Shown here: piece by piece, positions 13,561 through 24,906 of the stretch
How the letters are laid out: each line of letters begins with the position of its first letter
Position numbering within the stretch: the stretch's first letter is position 1
Made by a program: the position numbers and the translations under genes
Source: Temnothorax longispinosus
Taxonomy: Eukaryota > Arthropoda > Insecta > Hymenoptera > Formicidae
Length of the DNA: 64,000 nt
Assembly (NCBI RefSeq): GCF_030848805.1
Contig: NC_092358.1
Span: forward strand, 28,191,720 to 28,255,719
Direction of reading: 5' to 3'
The notes under the pieces: generated by a model
Databases searched by the model: none
What the model saw: the letters and a program-made list of their open reading frames with translations, nothing else
What the model was told of the DNA's origin: nothing

Positions 13561-14731
13561 ATGGAAGTGATCGATGATATTGAGGACTTACGAGATTTTA
13601 CAACGATCTACAAGAAAGATTATCTCGGAAAGAAAGATAAGAGAGCTAACAAGTACAAGTTATTATCAAAATATTTATCATCCTTGAACATCTTGAATAG
13701 ACCGTACAAAGAATATTTGAACACGCGATTGGAAAATCGATTATTACCTGAGAACGAACGAAGCGAAGATCCAGTGGACAATTTAAATAGAGTAAAAATA
13801 TAAATCTTTTTATAATCGTGATTGTGTATTATTGTAATTGTACGTCATCGAAAATACAGATACGCGACAAATTTCCCCACTTAACAAATGCTCTACCGGA
13901 AATCGTGCCAGATGAAAACGTGATAGATCGCGAGAAGAAAAAATCAATGAAGACCATATATCAACTGGATTATTTGAAGGAATTTGAAAAGGGTTCGTTA
14001 CTTGTGTAATAATTATATCATTACATGTGTGTGTGTGTTTGTGTATTTATTTATTTATTTATTTGTAATGCCGTGATATTGTGATATTAAATAACTAAAC
14101 AAAACTAAACAGTGTTGCTCATATAATGTCCTATGTCTCTCTAAAGATATAAATATTATTAGCACAGAAAATTTCCAGTGCTAATAATATTTATATCTTT
14201 AGAAACATAGAACATTATATGAACACACACACGCACAGTACCGTTTAATTCTGTTTACTTATTTAATATCACACTATCATCGTATCACAAATGAGTACTT
14301 TTGATCGTAATCAGATCATCATCATAAGGAAATAACGTTGCCGCAAAGCTGGATTATACCCGAGACAATTCAAAGACGTGCGTATCGAAATCCATGGGTA
14401 ATCGCACCGAGAGAATTGATAAAACCGTCGAAAATTTTTAAACCGTGCAACAATTTGGATCCTAATCTTAAAGAAAGAAAAACTCTTCGTGTGACGTACG
14501 TAAAATACGCACCAATATTCATATTAATTTGAGACAATTTCAGATTTCAAAATACTGTTTACTAATTTTCTACATAGAACTGGAACTTCCGAATATACTG
14601 GCACAATCGGAATTGTTGGGGAAAGGATTAAACTACGAAGCCCGTCAGATATGAAGGACCACATTGCATTGCAAAACTCTTTAAGGAGTCCTATAAAATA
14701 TCTCGAGTCAGAATGTTCGCTAACACTATAA
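13561..14731 (+). CDS. Uncharacterised four-exon protein, 231 residues, with T-I-Y-x-x-D-Y motifs
   Basis: Four exons join in frame: 13561-13791, 13860-14003, 14329-14495 and 14578-14731 (phases 0, 0, 2), from ATG to TAA. Exon 3 has two overlapping donors (14496 and 14500); only the first gives an open frame into exon 4. The product is charged and hydrophilic, with no signal peptide or membrane segment and no domain I recognise. Two similar units, TTIYKKDYLGK near residues 14-24 and KTIYQLDYLKEF near 110-121, are followed by a looser T-G-T-S-E-Y-T-G near 182-189. Short tyrosine-centred repeats of this kind occur in axonemal microtubule inner proteins, so a ciliary or sperm-tail role is a guess. 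Introns 1 and 3 are short (68 and 82 bases); intron 2 holds a MITE. Confidence 0.65.
14060..14293. mobile_element. Long hairpin MITE in intron 2 of the four-exon gene
   Basis: The block folds back on itself. The inner arms, about 14129-14174 and 14180-14222, share AAGATATAAATATTATTAGC. Similarity extends outward through GTGATATTAAATAA to both edges. No coding capacity. Confidence 0.75.
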
Positions 14732-17462
14732 CAAAATTTACCTTTCTCTACGAAAATATTCTAAATTATTCTGAATTTTATAAATAAAAGATATAAGATT
14801 CGCGTTGGAAAGCGGGGAAGGGCAGGGGGGATTACATGCAAAGTAACAAAAATAACAAATAAAGTAAAATAATAATATGCAAGTTGTTAGAAAACAGCAT
14901 TCATATTATGTTCATATATATAATAATTACATTTTCAACTTCTATCCCATGTTTTCGGGATAAATCAATTAATTACTTGATAAATCACTTATACATATAT
15001 CTATAACTATACATATCACACATTCATACCAATACACAAGCATGCTATATCAAATATAAATACTCGATATACCCAGATAGCCAAGCGTGATAGAGCATAT
15101 TGAGCTAAAGCATTGCATGTGTAGTTGCCTACTGTTAACGACAAGCTGCTTGTTGGGAACATGGCAGCAAACTCACAGCATTTGGCTATCTGGGTAACAG
15201 ATTCGCCCACTGAATATTTTCAAGTTCACTGATATGCCACAAATATGTTAAAATCATTAGCAAACATATTAATAACCTTTTTGCTTAGTTGATTTTAGTG
15301 ATAGTTCCTCTAGTAATTCTTCATTAGTTCAATCATCTGATGTATAAATTGTCTCTTGTGCATTTAAAATTTGTATATTTAATTATCATGGATTAAGGAG
15401 GTATTCTTAAGGTTTGAAAAATCATAAAAGACTTCTCCTAAATAATAAAAATTTTTTGTTTTTGCGAGTTTTTCAGATACCTAAAACAACTAGAATTATT
15501 TATACCGGCCATATACGGTTTCTTTTTGCAAGATCCTATGTGACTGATATAACATAAAAAAGAAAAGCGTTTTTGTTACTTGAAAAATAAAAATATATTC
15601 TTAAAATAACGCTAAAAGAACATGCACAGTTTAACGTTATTTGCTTTTTTTTCCCCACAAAAAATTCCCGAAAAATACCTTTTCTTACGGCCTTTTAAAC
15701 CAGAATACTCCTTATAATATATATTTGAGATTGACAAATAAAGAGAAACACGAAACAATAATAAGAGGTGATAATAAAGACATCTCCGAATTAGAGATAT
15801 ATACGTATTTACTAAGTGCACAAATATCTCGGACTTTAATAATTTTAATAATTATCTACTATTGAAAAATCAAGTTTGATTAAATAACAGTATATCTGCC
15901 ATAAAAAAATTATATATAGATAAATATACAGCGTTACACAAACTTACACTTTTCATATCTTTTAATTGTAACACAAATTGTATATATATACATATATAGA
16001 GAGAACTCAAATGTTTAAAAATCCGGGGGCACGGGTTTCTGTTATCCGATCGAGCTGAGCGTTGGCAGGGATTATTTTTTGCGAATTAGAAACATTCTGG
16101 GGGGTGCCGCAGAATAAATTTAAAAGTCGAAAAATAAGGACCACCTTAAAATGTTCTATATATATATATATATATAATACGATATAATATATATATTTAT
16201 AATTTTGTGTAAGAGCGGGCGTGTATGTAGATAGATATCTAAACACAAATTTTATATATATTTAAATGTATATGCATATATACATTTAAGAGAGTAGAAT
16301 AAGCCAACAAAAATTTTCCACTGTTTTTCCAAAATCAAATAACACATCATTTTATAAGTCTTTTAATTCTCTTTATAACTCTGTCTTGTTTTTCTAATTT
16401 GGGTGAGTATTTCTCGAGAAATCTGATAATTCAGTCGGTTACAAGTAAACATATGATGGAAAGTTATTGTTGACTCACGGCGTTCAATTATATATGTATG
16501 TAAAGAGAAAAAGAAACATCTTATTGTTAGTCAAATCTAAAAAAAAATACCCAGCACATAATAATATATACAATTTATGATTTCATTCAGTCTCTCACAA
16601 TATTGATGGCTCTATATTCAGATTCAGACTTCATCAAATTCGATAAAGAGAGAATCCATACATTCACACAGAGAATTATACGTTATGTCTAATATATTCT
16701 AATACTAATTTATAGCTTATTTTCTGAAAACATGAAGATTAACTTAATTTTTCATATATTTAATTCGCACATATAAAAAAACTGTGTAATATCTTTGAGT
16801 AAAATTATCATACAAATGTAAAAGCTGCCAGATTGTGTGTGCGCGCGCGCGCGTACGTGCGTGTGTGTATCTACACAAAGTGCTTCAGAACGATAGAATA
16901 AACATTTTTTGCTAATTTAGCAATTAATTTCATTTTCCATTCTTTAATAGAAATGTTGAACGTTTATTTATTTCCAATAACACTATATTTTTTTAAACGT
17001 ATGTTATATTACATGTTATTAGATCATTCTTCATATTCTGCAGTTGATTTCAAATAGACCTTAGATTTTAAATTGTTGAAGTGCAAGACAAAAGTGTAGA
17101 CATATTGTAATATATTTAATACAATAGTTTATAATATATTTATATACATAGTATTTAATATTACGTGATAAGAATATTTTAATCGTCTATTTTTGCTTCT
17201 CAGAATTTGGTTTATCAATACAATGTTTGATTATTGGAAAATATCTAAATCCACCGAAGAATCTAAAGTAAATAGTATATCTGGAACACTTTATGTACAG
17301 TTTCACGATATTTAAAAATTATGCAGCTCTTTGTAAAAATTATACTTATACATCGCACCGGAATATTTACAAAATGCAGATGTTCAATATAATCATCGAC
17401 ACATAAAAAAGTCTCATCCTTGTTCAATCATTCCCTTTTTAATCCAACTTATAATATTATAT
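14732..17462. other. Gene-free intergenic region between the four-exon gene and NF-YA
   Basis: AT-rich, with a TA-flanked MITE (15072-15194), a (TA)n tract near 16160 and a GT/GC alternating tract near 16838-16870. The part next to 17463 should include the NF-YA 3' UTR. Confidence 0.55.
15072..15194. mobile_element. MITE with CCCAGATAGCC ends and TA target duplication
   Basis: The 123-bp element starts CCCAGATAGCCAA and ends with the reverse complement. It is flanked on both sides by TA. Its end sequence is shared with the element at 37092-37212. Confidence 0.75.
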
Positions 17463-19560
17463 CTATATCAAATGACTGTTCGAGGTAACAATGTCGTCAT
17501 CAGAGATCATATCTCGCAGAGGAATATTTGGCTTCTGCAACAAACAATTAGAAACGGCAAATGTAATTCGCACCTCTGCGAAATCACAAGCGACTTCGAT
17601 TAGAGAATAGAAACTATTATCTTACTTCAAGTACAATCGTGGATGCCATATTGTCTGTGTCGTGATATTGTACACCTACATTTGCAGCTGCTATTGCTAC
17701 AGTATGAACATTATCGGTGCTGGTTGAGGTTGTGATGTGCTGGGTAATCGTGGAGTTTGCATTTTCCCTACTGGAACCATTACACTCTTATATGCGTAAA
17801 ATTACCAAGATGAGACACCGTTTTTTTATTCTTTTACAAGAGAAACTTGTATTAGGAAAATACAAATTAACACTTACTTTCGTTTTTTCACTTGACCTGA
17901 ATGGAAACGGCCGCCCTCACCACGAATTCTGTTCATCGCGTGTCGATGACGAGATTCGTGGAGATATTTCTGTAAAATTAAATCTTCCGTTACTTTCGTC
18001 TTTGTAATCCAAATATTGCACAAATAGATATTACAGTATGTAATGTAAAATATAAATGTAAATAATATAATTTTAAATTCTATGCAAAACTAATATTTAA
18101 GTAAACATAAAAATCTTAATTTCAAATATTTATTAAAAAAGAAACATGTGTAAAAATTGAATGATACTTACTGGCCTTTCCTTGGGTATCTTCCCTTCAG
18201 CTTCCAATTTAGCACGGGCTTGACGACGCTTCAATATCCGTCTATACTGTTTTGCGTTGACATAGAGTGGTTCTTCTTCCAGAAGCTCAGCATTAGGTAA
18301 CGCTACTCTTTGGAACTGTGTTTGTCCGCTATTACCTGGCACCATCTAATTACAAAAAAAGAGACATGGTTAATTAATAATTGTGGCAATGAAGCATTAA
18401 TTATTCCTAATTCTCAGAAAGTTTATATGTTAATCAGTAAATAGGAACACAATAGACAATGTATGTGTGTGTAAAATTTTTCTTACATTTTTTCGAAATT
18501 ACTCCAGATGGACATTGATCGTTTTTCCCCTGTACCATTTATATATATATACATATATATATCCATCTGGAGTAATTTTAAAAAAATGTAGGAAAAATTT
18601 CAAGTTTTAGGACATCAGATATCATAGGCTACGGTCAACGTGACGCTACAAATGCTTCGAAGCATTCCTCTTCTCTTTTCTTTCAATAAAGAAAGAAGGA
18701 GAAGAAGAACGCTTCAAAACATTTGTAGTTTCACTTTGACCGCAGCCTTAGGAAGCTATTAATAAAGTACTGGCATGAATATCGGAATGCAATGTTTACT
18801 TGGTGTTTACAGTGTATGTTGGATTTTGATAATTCTTCTCTACAAGCGCATGAATTATGATCGTTTTTCCCTAGCACGATACATCTTTCGGTCTTATTTC
18901 CAATAAATTGTAACTGTTCTTGATCAAAATGGATAAGAATTACGAAAGTTTATTGAAAATGCCACAAGATAGCATGAGGAGATCAATTTCGACAAAAAGT
19001 GGACTTTAAGTAAAAAAAACTTTTCCATAAATTATTACCATAACGACGTTCCCTGCTTGTGAAACTGTTGACGTAGGACTGCCCAAAGGTTGTACCGGGG
19101 TCGTAGTAGCTGCAGTAGTTGCAGTCTGTGACGTTGTACCAGCGATTTGCATGAGATTACCATTAAGGTTTATCACTGTAAATAAAGGGCGAGAGAAAAA
19201 AAATTAGATAAAGCTACACGAAACAGATACGTATAAATAAACCTATAAATAAACCTCACAACACTTACCCGTTGGTTGCGCTTGCTGTACTTGGCCTTCC
19301 AACTGCACGGGTTGGTAGATGTAAGTTTGTCCATCGGGAGTTTGAATGATTTGTGGGGTCTGTGGTTGCTGAATAACGATCTGTTGGCCAGTGCCAGCCA
19401 GACTAGAAACTGGAACAACTTGGATCTGTCCATTAGGCGCCGCTACTTGTATCGCCTGTGGAAGCATCATGGTTTGTCCACCCTGGCTCATCTGAACGAC
19501 TTGTACGGTTCCACCGGTACCGCCAACTACAACCGCCTGTCCTTCGCTAAGCTGCTCCAT
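17463..19560 (-). CDS. NFYA: Nuclear transcription factor Y subunit alpha (CCAAT-binding)
   Basis: Six coding exons on the minus strand: 19560-19269, 19175-19039, 18345-18172, 17969-17897, 17786-17626 and 17534-17463, giving 302 residues. NF-YA pairs with the NF-YB/NF-YC histone-fold dimer and inserts into the minor groove at CCAAT boxes. Residues 1-143 are Gln/Thr/Val-rich, typical of its activation domain. The conserved core runs from EEPLYVNAKQYRRILKRR (from about residue 167) through the linker IPKERP to YLHESRHRHAMNRIRGEGG in exon 4. The acidic tail ends in the last exon with SDDD. One junction is uncertain: the consensus donor at 17877 gives a phase that fits a different acceptor (17784) and an early stop at 17697, while donor GTCAAG after 17897 fits the long C-terminus. 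The 5' UTR continues from 19572 to an upstream exon ending at 20514. Confidence 0.93.
18473..18601. mobile_element. Hairpin MITE in an NF-YA intron
   Basis: Arms 18473-18512 and 18562-18600 are near-perfect inverted copies (core AATTACTCCAGATGGA) around a TA-rich loop. Confidence 0.75.
18625..18750. mobile_element. Second hairpin MITE in the same NF-YA intron
   Basis: The 60-base arms 18625-18684 and 18691-18750 are imperfect inverted copies separated by only six bases. Ends are TAGGCTACGGTCAA and TTGACCGCAGCCTTA. It lies 24 bases from the previous hairpin. Confidence 0.75.
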
Positions 19561-19799
19561 AGTAAATCCTCGCTATAATAATAAAAGAAAAAACTTTGAA
19601 CAAAATATAACGTTAGACAAGACATAAAGTCGCAAATAAAAATGTTGGAATAAATAACGCTGGATATAACTAGATATAACTGATATGGATGTGTGTACCG
19701 GTCATATTAGATCGTCATTGTCTAGGTATTCGGTCAACGCTGCACGGAATTTATTACGAAGCAGTCCAGAAACGATGCGACGTGAGCGTGAGCATTAGT

Positions 19800-20480
19800 A
19801 GTGTTGACCAGCGATGACTGCGGAGCGCGTCGAGTCGTTGTCGTCTTGCCACGTGCGATGTGCAATCGCGCGCGCAAGACGCGACGCGTGCGATCACGCG
19901 CGATCTCGAGGCCATGTTTCGCGAACGAGCCGAACGAGGCGAGGGCGAGACGAGGCGAAAGTGGCGAGGGCGAGACCGGAGCACCCGAGGGCCGCGGGCC
20001 GCGGGCCGCGAGTCGCGAGCGTGCCGAGGGTGCCGAGTACCGAGCGTCGTCGACGCGTGAAGATGGGAATGCGCGCCTCGAGGATCCAGAAGGATCGCTT
20101 CGCGCGTTTCGCAGCATACGCTTCTCGGCGGAGATGCGGGCGGTCGAGGCAGCCGACGCGATCCACGATACGTAGGCAGGTGCACGCGACGTCGGCGACG
20201 TCGCTCGACCGCGGTGATGGGAAACCGGATCGATCGCCATCAGACTGATGAGACGCGGACGCGAGCATCCGCGTGTGGGAAGAACACGATATCGCCTCGG
20301 CCTCGGCCTCGGCGGCCTCAGCCTCGGCAAACATGGCCGTGTGGCGTGCGGCAATGGCTTTTTTGGCGTCGGTGAAGGCGCTGGCTCGCGCGACGGGACA
20401 CGGGACACGGGACGCGGCCGCGGCCGCGGCCGCAAAATCGGGGTTAATCGCAAACGTGGGCGCGCGACCGCGCTGCGCGT
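19800..20480. promoter_or_regulatory. CpG-dense block in NF-YA intron 1
   Basis: Strikingly GC- and CpG-rich for this window, with repeated GCGGCCGC-like and GCCTCGGCCTCGG runs. Open frames occur on all frames of both strands, which is expected of GC-rich DNA and is not evidence of coding. It lies between the 5' UTR exon (ends 20514) and the first coding exon. Confidence 0.6.
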
Positions 20481-20513
20481 ATCGGGCTGATGTTTGATAA
20501 TTTGTGAACTTAC

Positions 20514-20764
20514 ATTGGATATTTTCGTGGGCACTGTCCCAATTGGTCGGCGAATTGAGGACCAATGGTCGGCGAAAGAGCGTCCCCAGCTCTTGTGTAT
20601 TGGTGGCACTGAACGATGCGAACTGCCAGTCCGATGGCAGTCCGACGCCGAGACGGTCGAGATCGGTCGATGCCCCTCTGCGCCTCTACGCGGATCGCCA
20701 ATCGAGTTACGCGTCTCATCCCCCTCCCTTCACTCCCTTGACGCGCGTTGTTCAAAGTGTTCAA
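20514..20764 (-). promoter_or_regulatory. NFYA: NF-YA promoter and 5' UTR exon with clustered CCAAT boxes
   Basis: A consensus donor (GTAAGT on the minus strand, at 20513-20508) ends a noncoding first exon at 20514. CCAAT, in either orientation, occurs at 20514-20518, 20539-20543, 20542-20546, 20562-20566, 20599-20603 and 20698-20702. Two of these sit in a repeated context, TTGGTCGGCGAA and ATGGTCGGCGAA. The transcription start is not defined. Confidence 0.55.
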
Positions 20765-22418
20765 CTTGCCACTTTACGCTCAATTTTGCCACTCTCTCTC
20801 GCTCTCCAAGAATTCGTCTTCTAAAGAACGAAAGGGATAATCTCTCCTTTCTTTCTCTTTCTTTCAAACTCGTTTGTAAATCCATTTTACGATACCATTG
20901 TAGAACCAACGTACAAGTTTATCGTTTCTCGATATTGCTCAAAACGATCCAACAATTTCAGTGGAGAGAAAACAGAATACTTTAATTTGAATTTAAGAAT
21001 ATAATAATGTAAAACTAAGAGATTAAGAAAACAAAGAATTATCTGTTTACAATGAATACAATGTATACAATATACTTCTTGTTCGACCTTCTTTTCTATT
21101 TCAACTATTCTAACAATCGAACCTTTTTCAATGACATGACACAATACAATTTTACCTGCCTCAAAAGTAAATACCTTCGCACCCACTAACACACACGTAT
21201 AGATACAAAATAAAATTTTCTCTAGGTATAAAAATATTAAATCTTCTACAAATAGAATTCAGTTTTCAAGTTTCAGAAGCGCTTGAAAAAATAGAGAAGA
21301 ATAGTATATGTCAGAAAAAATATTTTTCTTCCTTCCTAATTTTGTATTAATTATACATCCAATATTGCATAAATTAATAATTATTAACATTAGTTAATAT
21401 TTGTCAGTTTTTCATCTACTTATAAATAATTATAAGTTATATTATGTAATTCCTTCATGTAATTTGACATTGTTATTCTAAATCCTCTCTCTCTCTCCCC
21501 CCTCTTCCTCTCCCTCTCAAAATTTTGAAGATAATAAAGTTAAATTTTTCTTTATAATATTGTAATAACAAGAAAATTATAGTCATATAAGATTTGATTG
21601 AGTTTATTAAATATAATGATAAAATAGCTTTTTTATTATCTATATACAAAATGTCCTGCTGTTATTGCATAAGCATTAACACATTCTTTGGTCATTTTGG
21701 AATCGATTTTTCTTCTGAAAAACATTGAAAGACATTGATAGTTGGATAATTAGCGGTTGAAAGATCATTTTATAAATTTAACTTTAAGGGTGCAACTAAA
21801 TAACAAAATTATGTACATTTATCAAATCGTTCTGAGTAAATTTTCTTTCCACAGAATTTTAAGATTTAATATCATATGTTATTAAAGATATATAAGGTGA
21901 AAGAGATGCTAAATCGCAAAAAATGATGATTTTCTCCGATATTTTGTAGAAGAGCAATAGATTCAAAATTGACTCAAAAACATGCTATCAAGTGTTCGCA
22001 TGCGGTAGTGACAGGATATCTTATATGTATGTATGTATTTATCGATACAATACAATAACAAGTGAATTTTACACAAAAATTTTACATGGATAAAATGTGC
22101 AAAAGACTATATGGCGCACATCTTAATTATAAACCTTGAAATAAAAAATACGAGAGAAAAATGTATATCTATTCAATAATCGTGAAGCTATTGGTACATA
22201 GCAAGCATAAACAACGGTAGTAATTTAACACTCTGTATAATACATTACATATTAGATATTAAAATCGACCCTTTGTCTTAACACAAGCTAGAGTTGTAAT
22301 TCGGACTTGGGTCGATTTATTTTCGACAAATGTATCCTCTTTTAATATCGTATGATGTCAAAGTTCCAGTCAAAAAAATGAGGTGAAATTATAAATTAAT
22401 TCAAGAGGCATTTAACGA
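20765..22418. other. Intergenic region between NF-YA promoter and LAMTOR1
   Basis: AT-rich with a pyrimidine tract at 21485-21521. No coding exon is seen. The end next to 22419 should be the LAMTOR1 3' UTR. Confidence 0.5.
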
Positions 22419-23729
22419 TCACGATAGAAACGGCACCACCAAATCTTCCTTGTGTTCAACTTTTACATCACCTAATGCTGTCACAGCCTTGTTGAGCATT
22501 TCTGTAATCTATATATTTAATGCACGTATTAATTTTCATTGCCATCAAATTAAGTGCTATCATAACAATAAATACAATAAATGAAGAAAAATAATTTTGT
22601 GAGTACCTACCAGTTCTTGATCTTCAGCGGCGACTGGATCGGCCGCTAATATTCGTTCTGGAGCAGGTATATCCTTAAGTAGGCAAGACGCAGCCTCAGG
22701 GAGTTTAATTCGACCCGATTCTATTCTCTTTGAATACGCACGAGATCTATCCATGTATTCATGCTGTTCTAGATTATGCGTGTCTAACGCACCCACGTCT
22801 ATGACATTGCTGTAAGAAAAGAATTCAACTAGAAAAAACCCGAGTCCAAAGTTCTTGCAGAAAATTATATCTTTAGAGAAATTTAATAATCTAAAGGCCG
22901 GTTCTTCCAATCTGTTGGTAAGCTAATAGTTAGATCATATATGTCTTTGTTTATACATTAGACAAAGATAGGCATTGATTTAACTATTGGTTAGTTTACC
23001 AACAGGTTGGAACAACCGGCCCTAAATCATATAAAAAGACCAATGAGTTAAGTCAAATATAAAAAAAAAATAAAATGAAATAAAATAAAATTCACTCACG
23101 CCGCAGTTTCATGTAAAATTCTATTCAATGCGCTTTGTTCATCCGTCTTCTTAGGCACAGAACTTGCATATTGGTTAACATAATCATCGCTGGAAAAGAG
23201 AAGCCAAAAGATTTGTATTCGTCTCATTTGTGAGTTGAAAATATTTGAAACTGAATATCTCTCCAAAATATCTACGCTTGACGACACGTGTTTGATAAAC
23301 ACATGTGAAATAACTTACCTATGTACTCTCGGGATATTTGTATTATTACTGACAGGATCTACCAGTAAATGTGTTCTCTCATTCGCTTCTCCACTCTGCA
23401 AATAAGAAACATTCGTAATAGATATTTAAAATATGCAATTCATCGAAATTTATTTTTGCTATTTTTTTTCTACAATCGTCACTTTCTTTATCACTCTAAC
23501 ATAAATATTATCGTATATGCGATATATCTACGAGGCGTAATCACCGTCGCCGAGTAGGCGGGTTAGCCGCGATAATTCTTGAGGATTGCCGCGCATATAA
23601 TTACTGATAAGGTATATATATATATATATATATAAGGTATGACAAATACAGAAAAGCTATTTATCCTCAGTATGTTTTTTATACCTGCGGTCCGTTGTCC
23701 TCCTTACAAAAACTGTAGCAACATCCCAT
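22419..23729 (-). CDS. LAMTOR1: Ragulator complex protein LAMTOR1 (p18)
   Basis: Five coding exons: 23729-23685, 23395-23319, 23189-23100, 22809-22611 and 22508-22419, giving 166 residues (human p18 has 161). The product tethers Ragulator, and so Rag GTPases and mTORC1, to the late endosome/lysosome. The N-terminus MGCCYSFC has Gly2 for myristoylation and Cys3/Cys4 for palmitoylation, the lipid anchor typical of p18. It is followed by NERTHLLVDP, and later QSALNRILHETAANVIDV, both p18-like. The last exon ends in VPFLS. Start choice is fixed by the lipidation signal. It is transcribed away from VMA21 and in tandem with NF-YA. Intron 3 contains a Harbinger-like MITE. Confidence 0.95.
22895..23022. 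mobile_element. PIF/Harbinger-like MITE in LAMTOR1 intron 3
   Basis: A 128-bp element with inverted ends of about 35 bases (GGCCGGTTSTTCCAAYCTG) flanked by TAA on both sides (22892-22894, 23023-23025). A TWA target duplication and GG-starting ends fit PIF/Harbinger. Confidence 0.7.
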
Positions 23730-24341
23730 GTTTGAACGGAATCCAACGTGATTTCCTTTCTCAATCAGCAAGGTACATCCGTTATTGCAAATAACGGTCG
23801 TTCATTTTTTTGTTCCGGTAAACAATCGGGTGAATCAGCTGTGTCGTGGTCGCCGCAAGCAATTCTATACGTACGTACGTACTACACAATCATAATTCCA
23901 TAAATAAAGGCAAAGGCTAATCCAGCCTCCTCCAGCCAGGCGCACACAATCATTTGCAGATACGAAAACTCGGCACGTGACGAAACGGGGCACACGCAAC
24001 GTCCCTGGTGGAACACGTCCCGTACTATTTGGAAACGTATATAACCTATAACCTCGCTCTCGTGGTTACTCTTTACTCTCTGGGCTCCGGGTCTCCGCTC
24101 CGGTTGATCGCGGTCTCGCACAACAGTCACAAGTTCGCAACGTCACGTCAAAGTAGGTGGGACGTGGGACGATACACGAGATATATATACGGAGAATCGA
24201 TATTAAATTTATCTATATTTCAGCAGAATTTATTGCCTCTATAAATTTGATATTTATGTCGATATCAATTTTTCTAATTTCACAACCTTGATATTCATCT
24301 ATATACACCTACCTACGTATCTACGTACGTTAGTCGCCATC
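23730..24341. promoter_or_regulatory. Shared bidirectional promoter of LAMTOR1 and VMA21
   Basis: The two start codons, at 23729 (minus) and 24342 (plus), are 612 bases apart. Near the middle is GGCACGTGAC (23972-23981), one base from the vertebrate CLEAR element GTCACGTGAC that binds TFEB/MITF-family factors. A TATA-like TATATAA lies at 24038-24044 on the VMA21 side. Further CACG-type half sites occur near 24015 and 24141. Confidence 0.6.
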
Positions 24342-24906
24342 ATGTCAGACCAAAAGGTAAGTTTGGTATAAATAATATGTATTTCTGCGTATATAAAATT
24401 ATTTATATCTACCGACAAAGAAAGTATACCAGCTCAATATATTACTTTCTTGTTTTAGGAAGTAACAGAGCTGCAAGCGTTCAAAACAGTCTTTTATCAC
24501 AGTGTGGTAATACTCGCGCTACCTGTGATAGCGTTCTTCACAAGCAAAATTTTTCTCTTTGATGGTACGAAATATATATGTGAGATATATACGTGAGAAA
24601 AAAATTACGAATATGCTGTAACAAACTTACAATTCCTGGCGCAACTATTGAAAAGAAATTTATTCCTCCGCGTATCTCTTTTGTAGAACTCTTTATCTTA
24701 CAATTGGAATATTCTGCTTTCTTCGATGGCATAACTAATAAAGTCTTTGTAATTTATGTTTAGGTATATTAGGTCTCAACAATGTGCCAAGTAACGTGTA
24801 TTCGGCTGGCGTTGCAGTAGTAGTGTTACATATTGCCTTAGGAGTTTTTATATATAGAGCATACTTTGACGATCGATCAAAGATATCAGCAATTAAGAGA
24901 GATTAG
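24342..24906 (+). CDS. VMA21: Vacuolar ATPase assembly integral membrane protein VMA21
   Basis: Three exons: 24342-24356, 24459-24564 and 24764-24906 (phases 0 and 1), giving 87 residues. VMA21 resides in the ER and chaperones assembly of the V-ATPase Vo sector. The first exon codes only five residues (MSDQK). Two hydrophobic membrane segments follow: about residues 16-33 (VVILALPVIAFFTSKIF region) and 53-72 (SAGVAVVVLHIALGVFIY region), joined by the short loop with LGLNNVPSN. The tail is charged and ends KRD; a canonical KKxx is not present. Size, two-helix topology and loop all fit the family. Confidence 0.9.

Noticed and set aside
19734..20609. Long open frames up to 291 codons on both strands
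   Set aside because: All frames are open because of CpG-dense composition; products are Arg/Ala/Pro-rich without family features, and the block lies in NF-YA intron 1.
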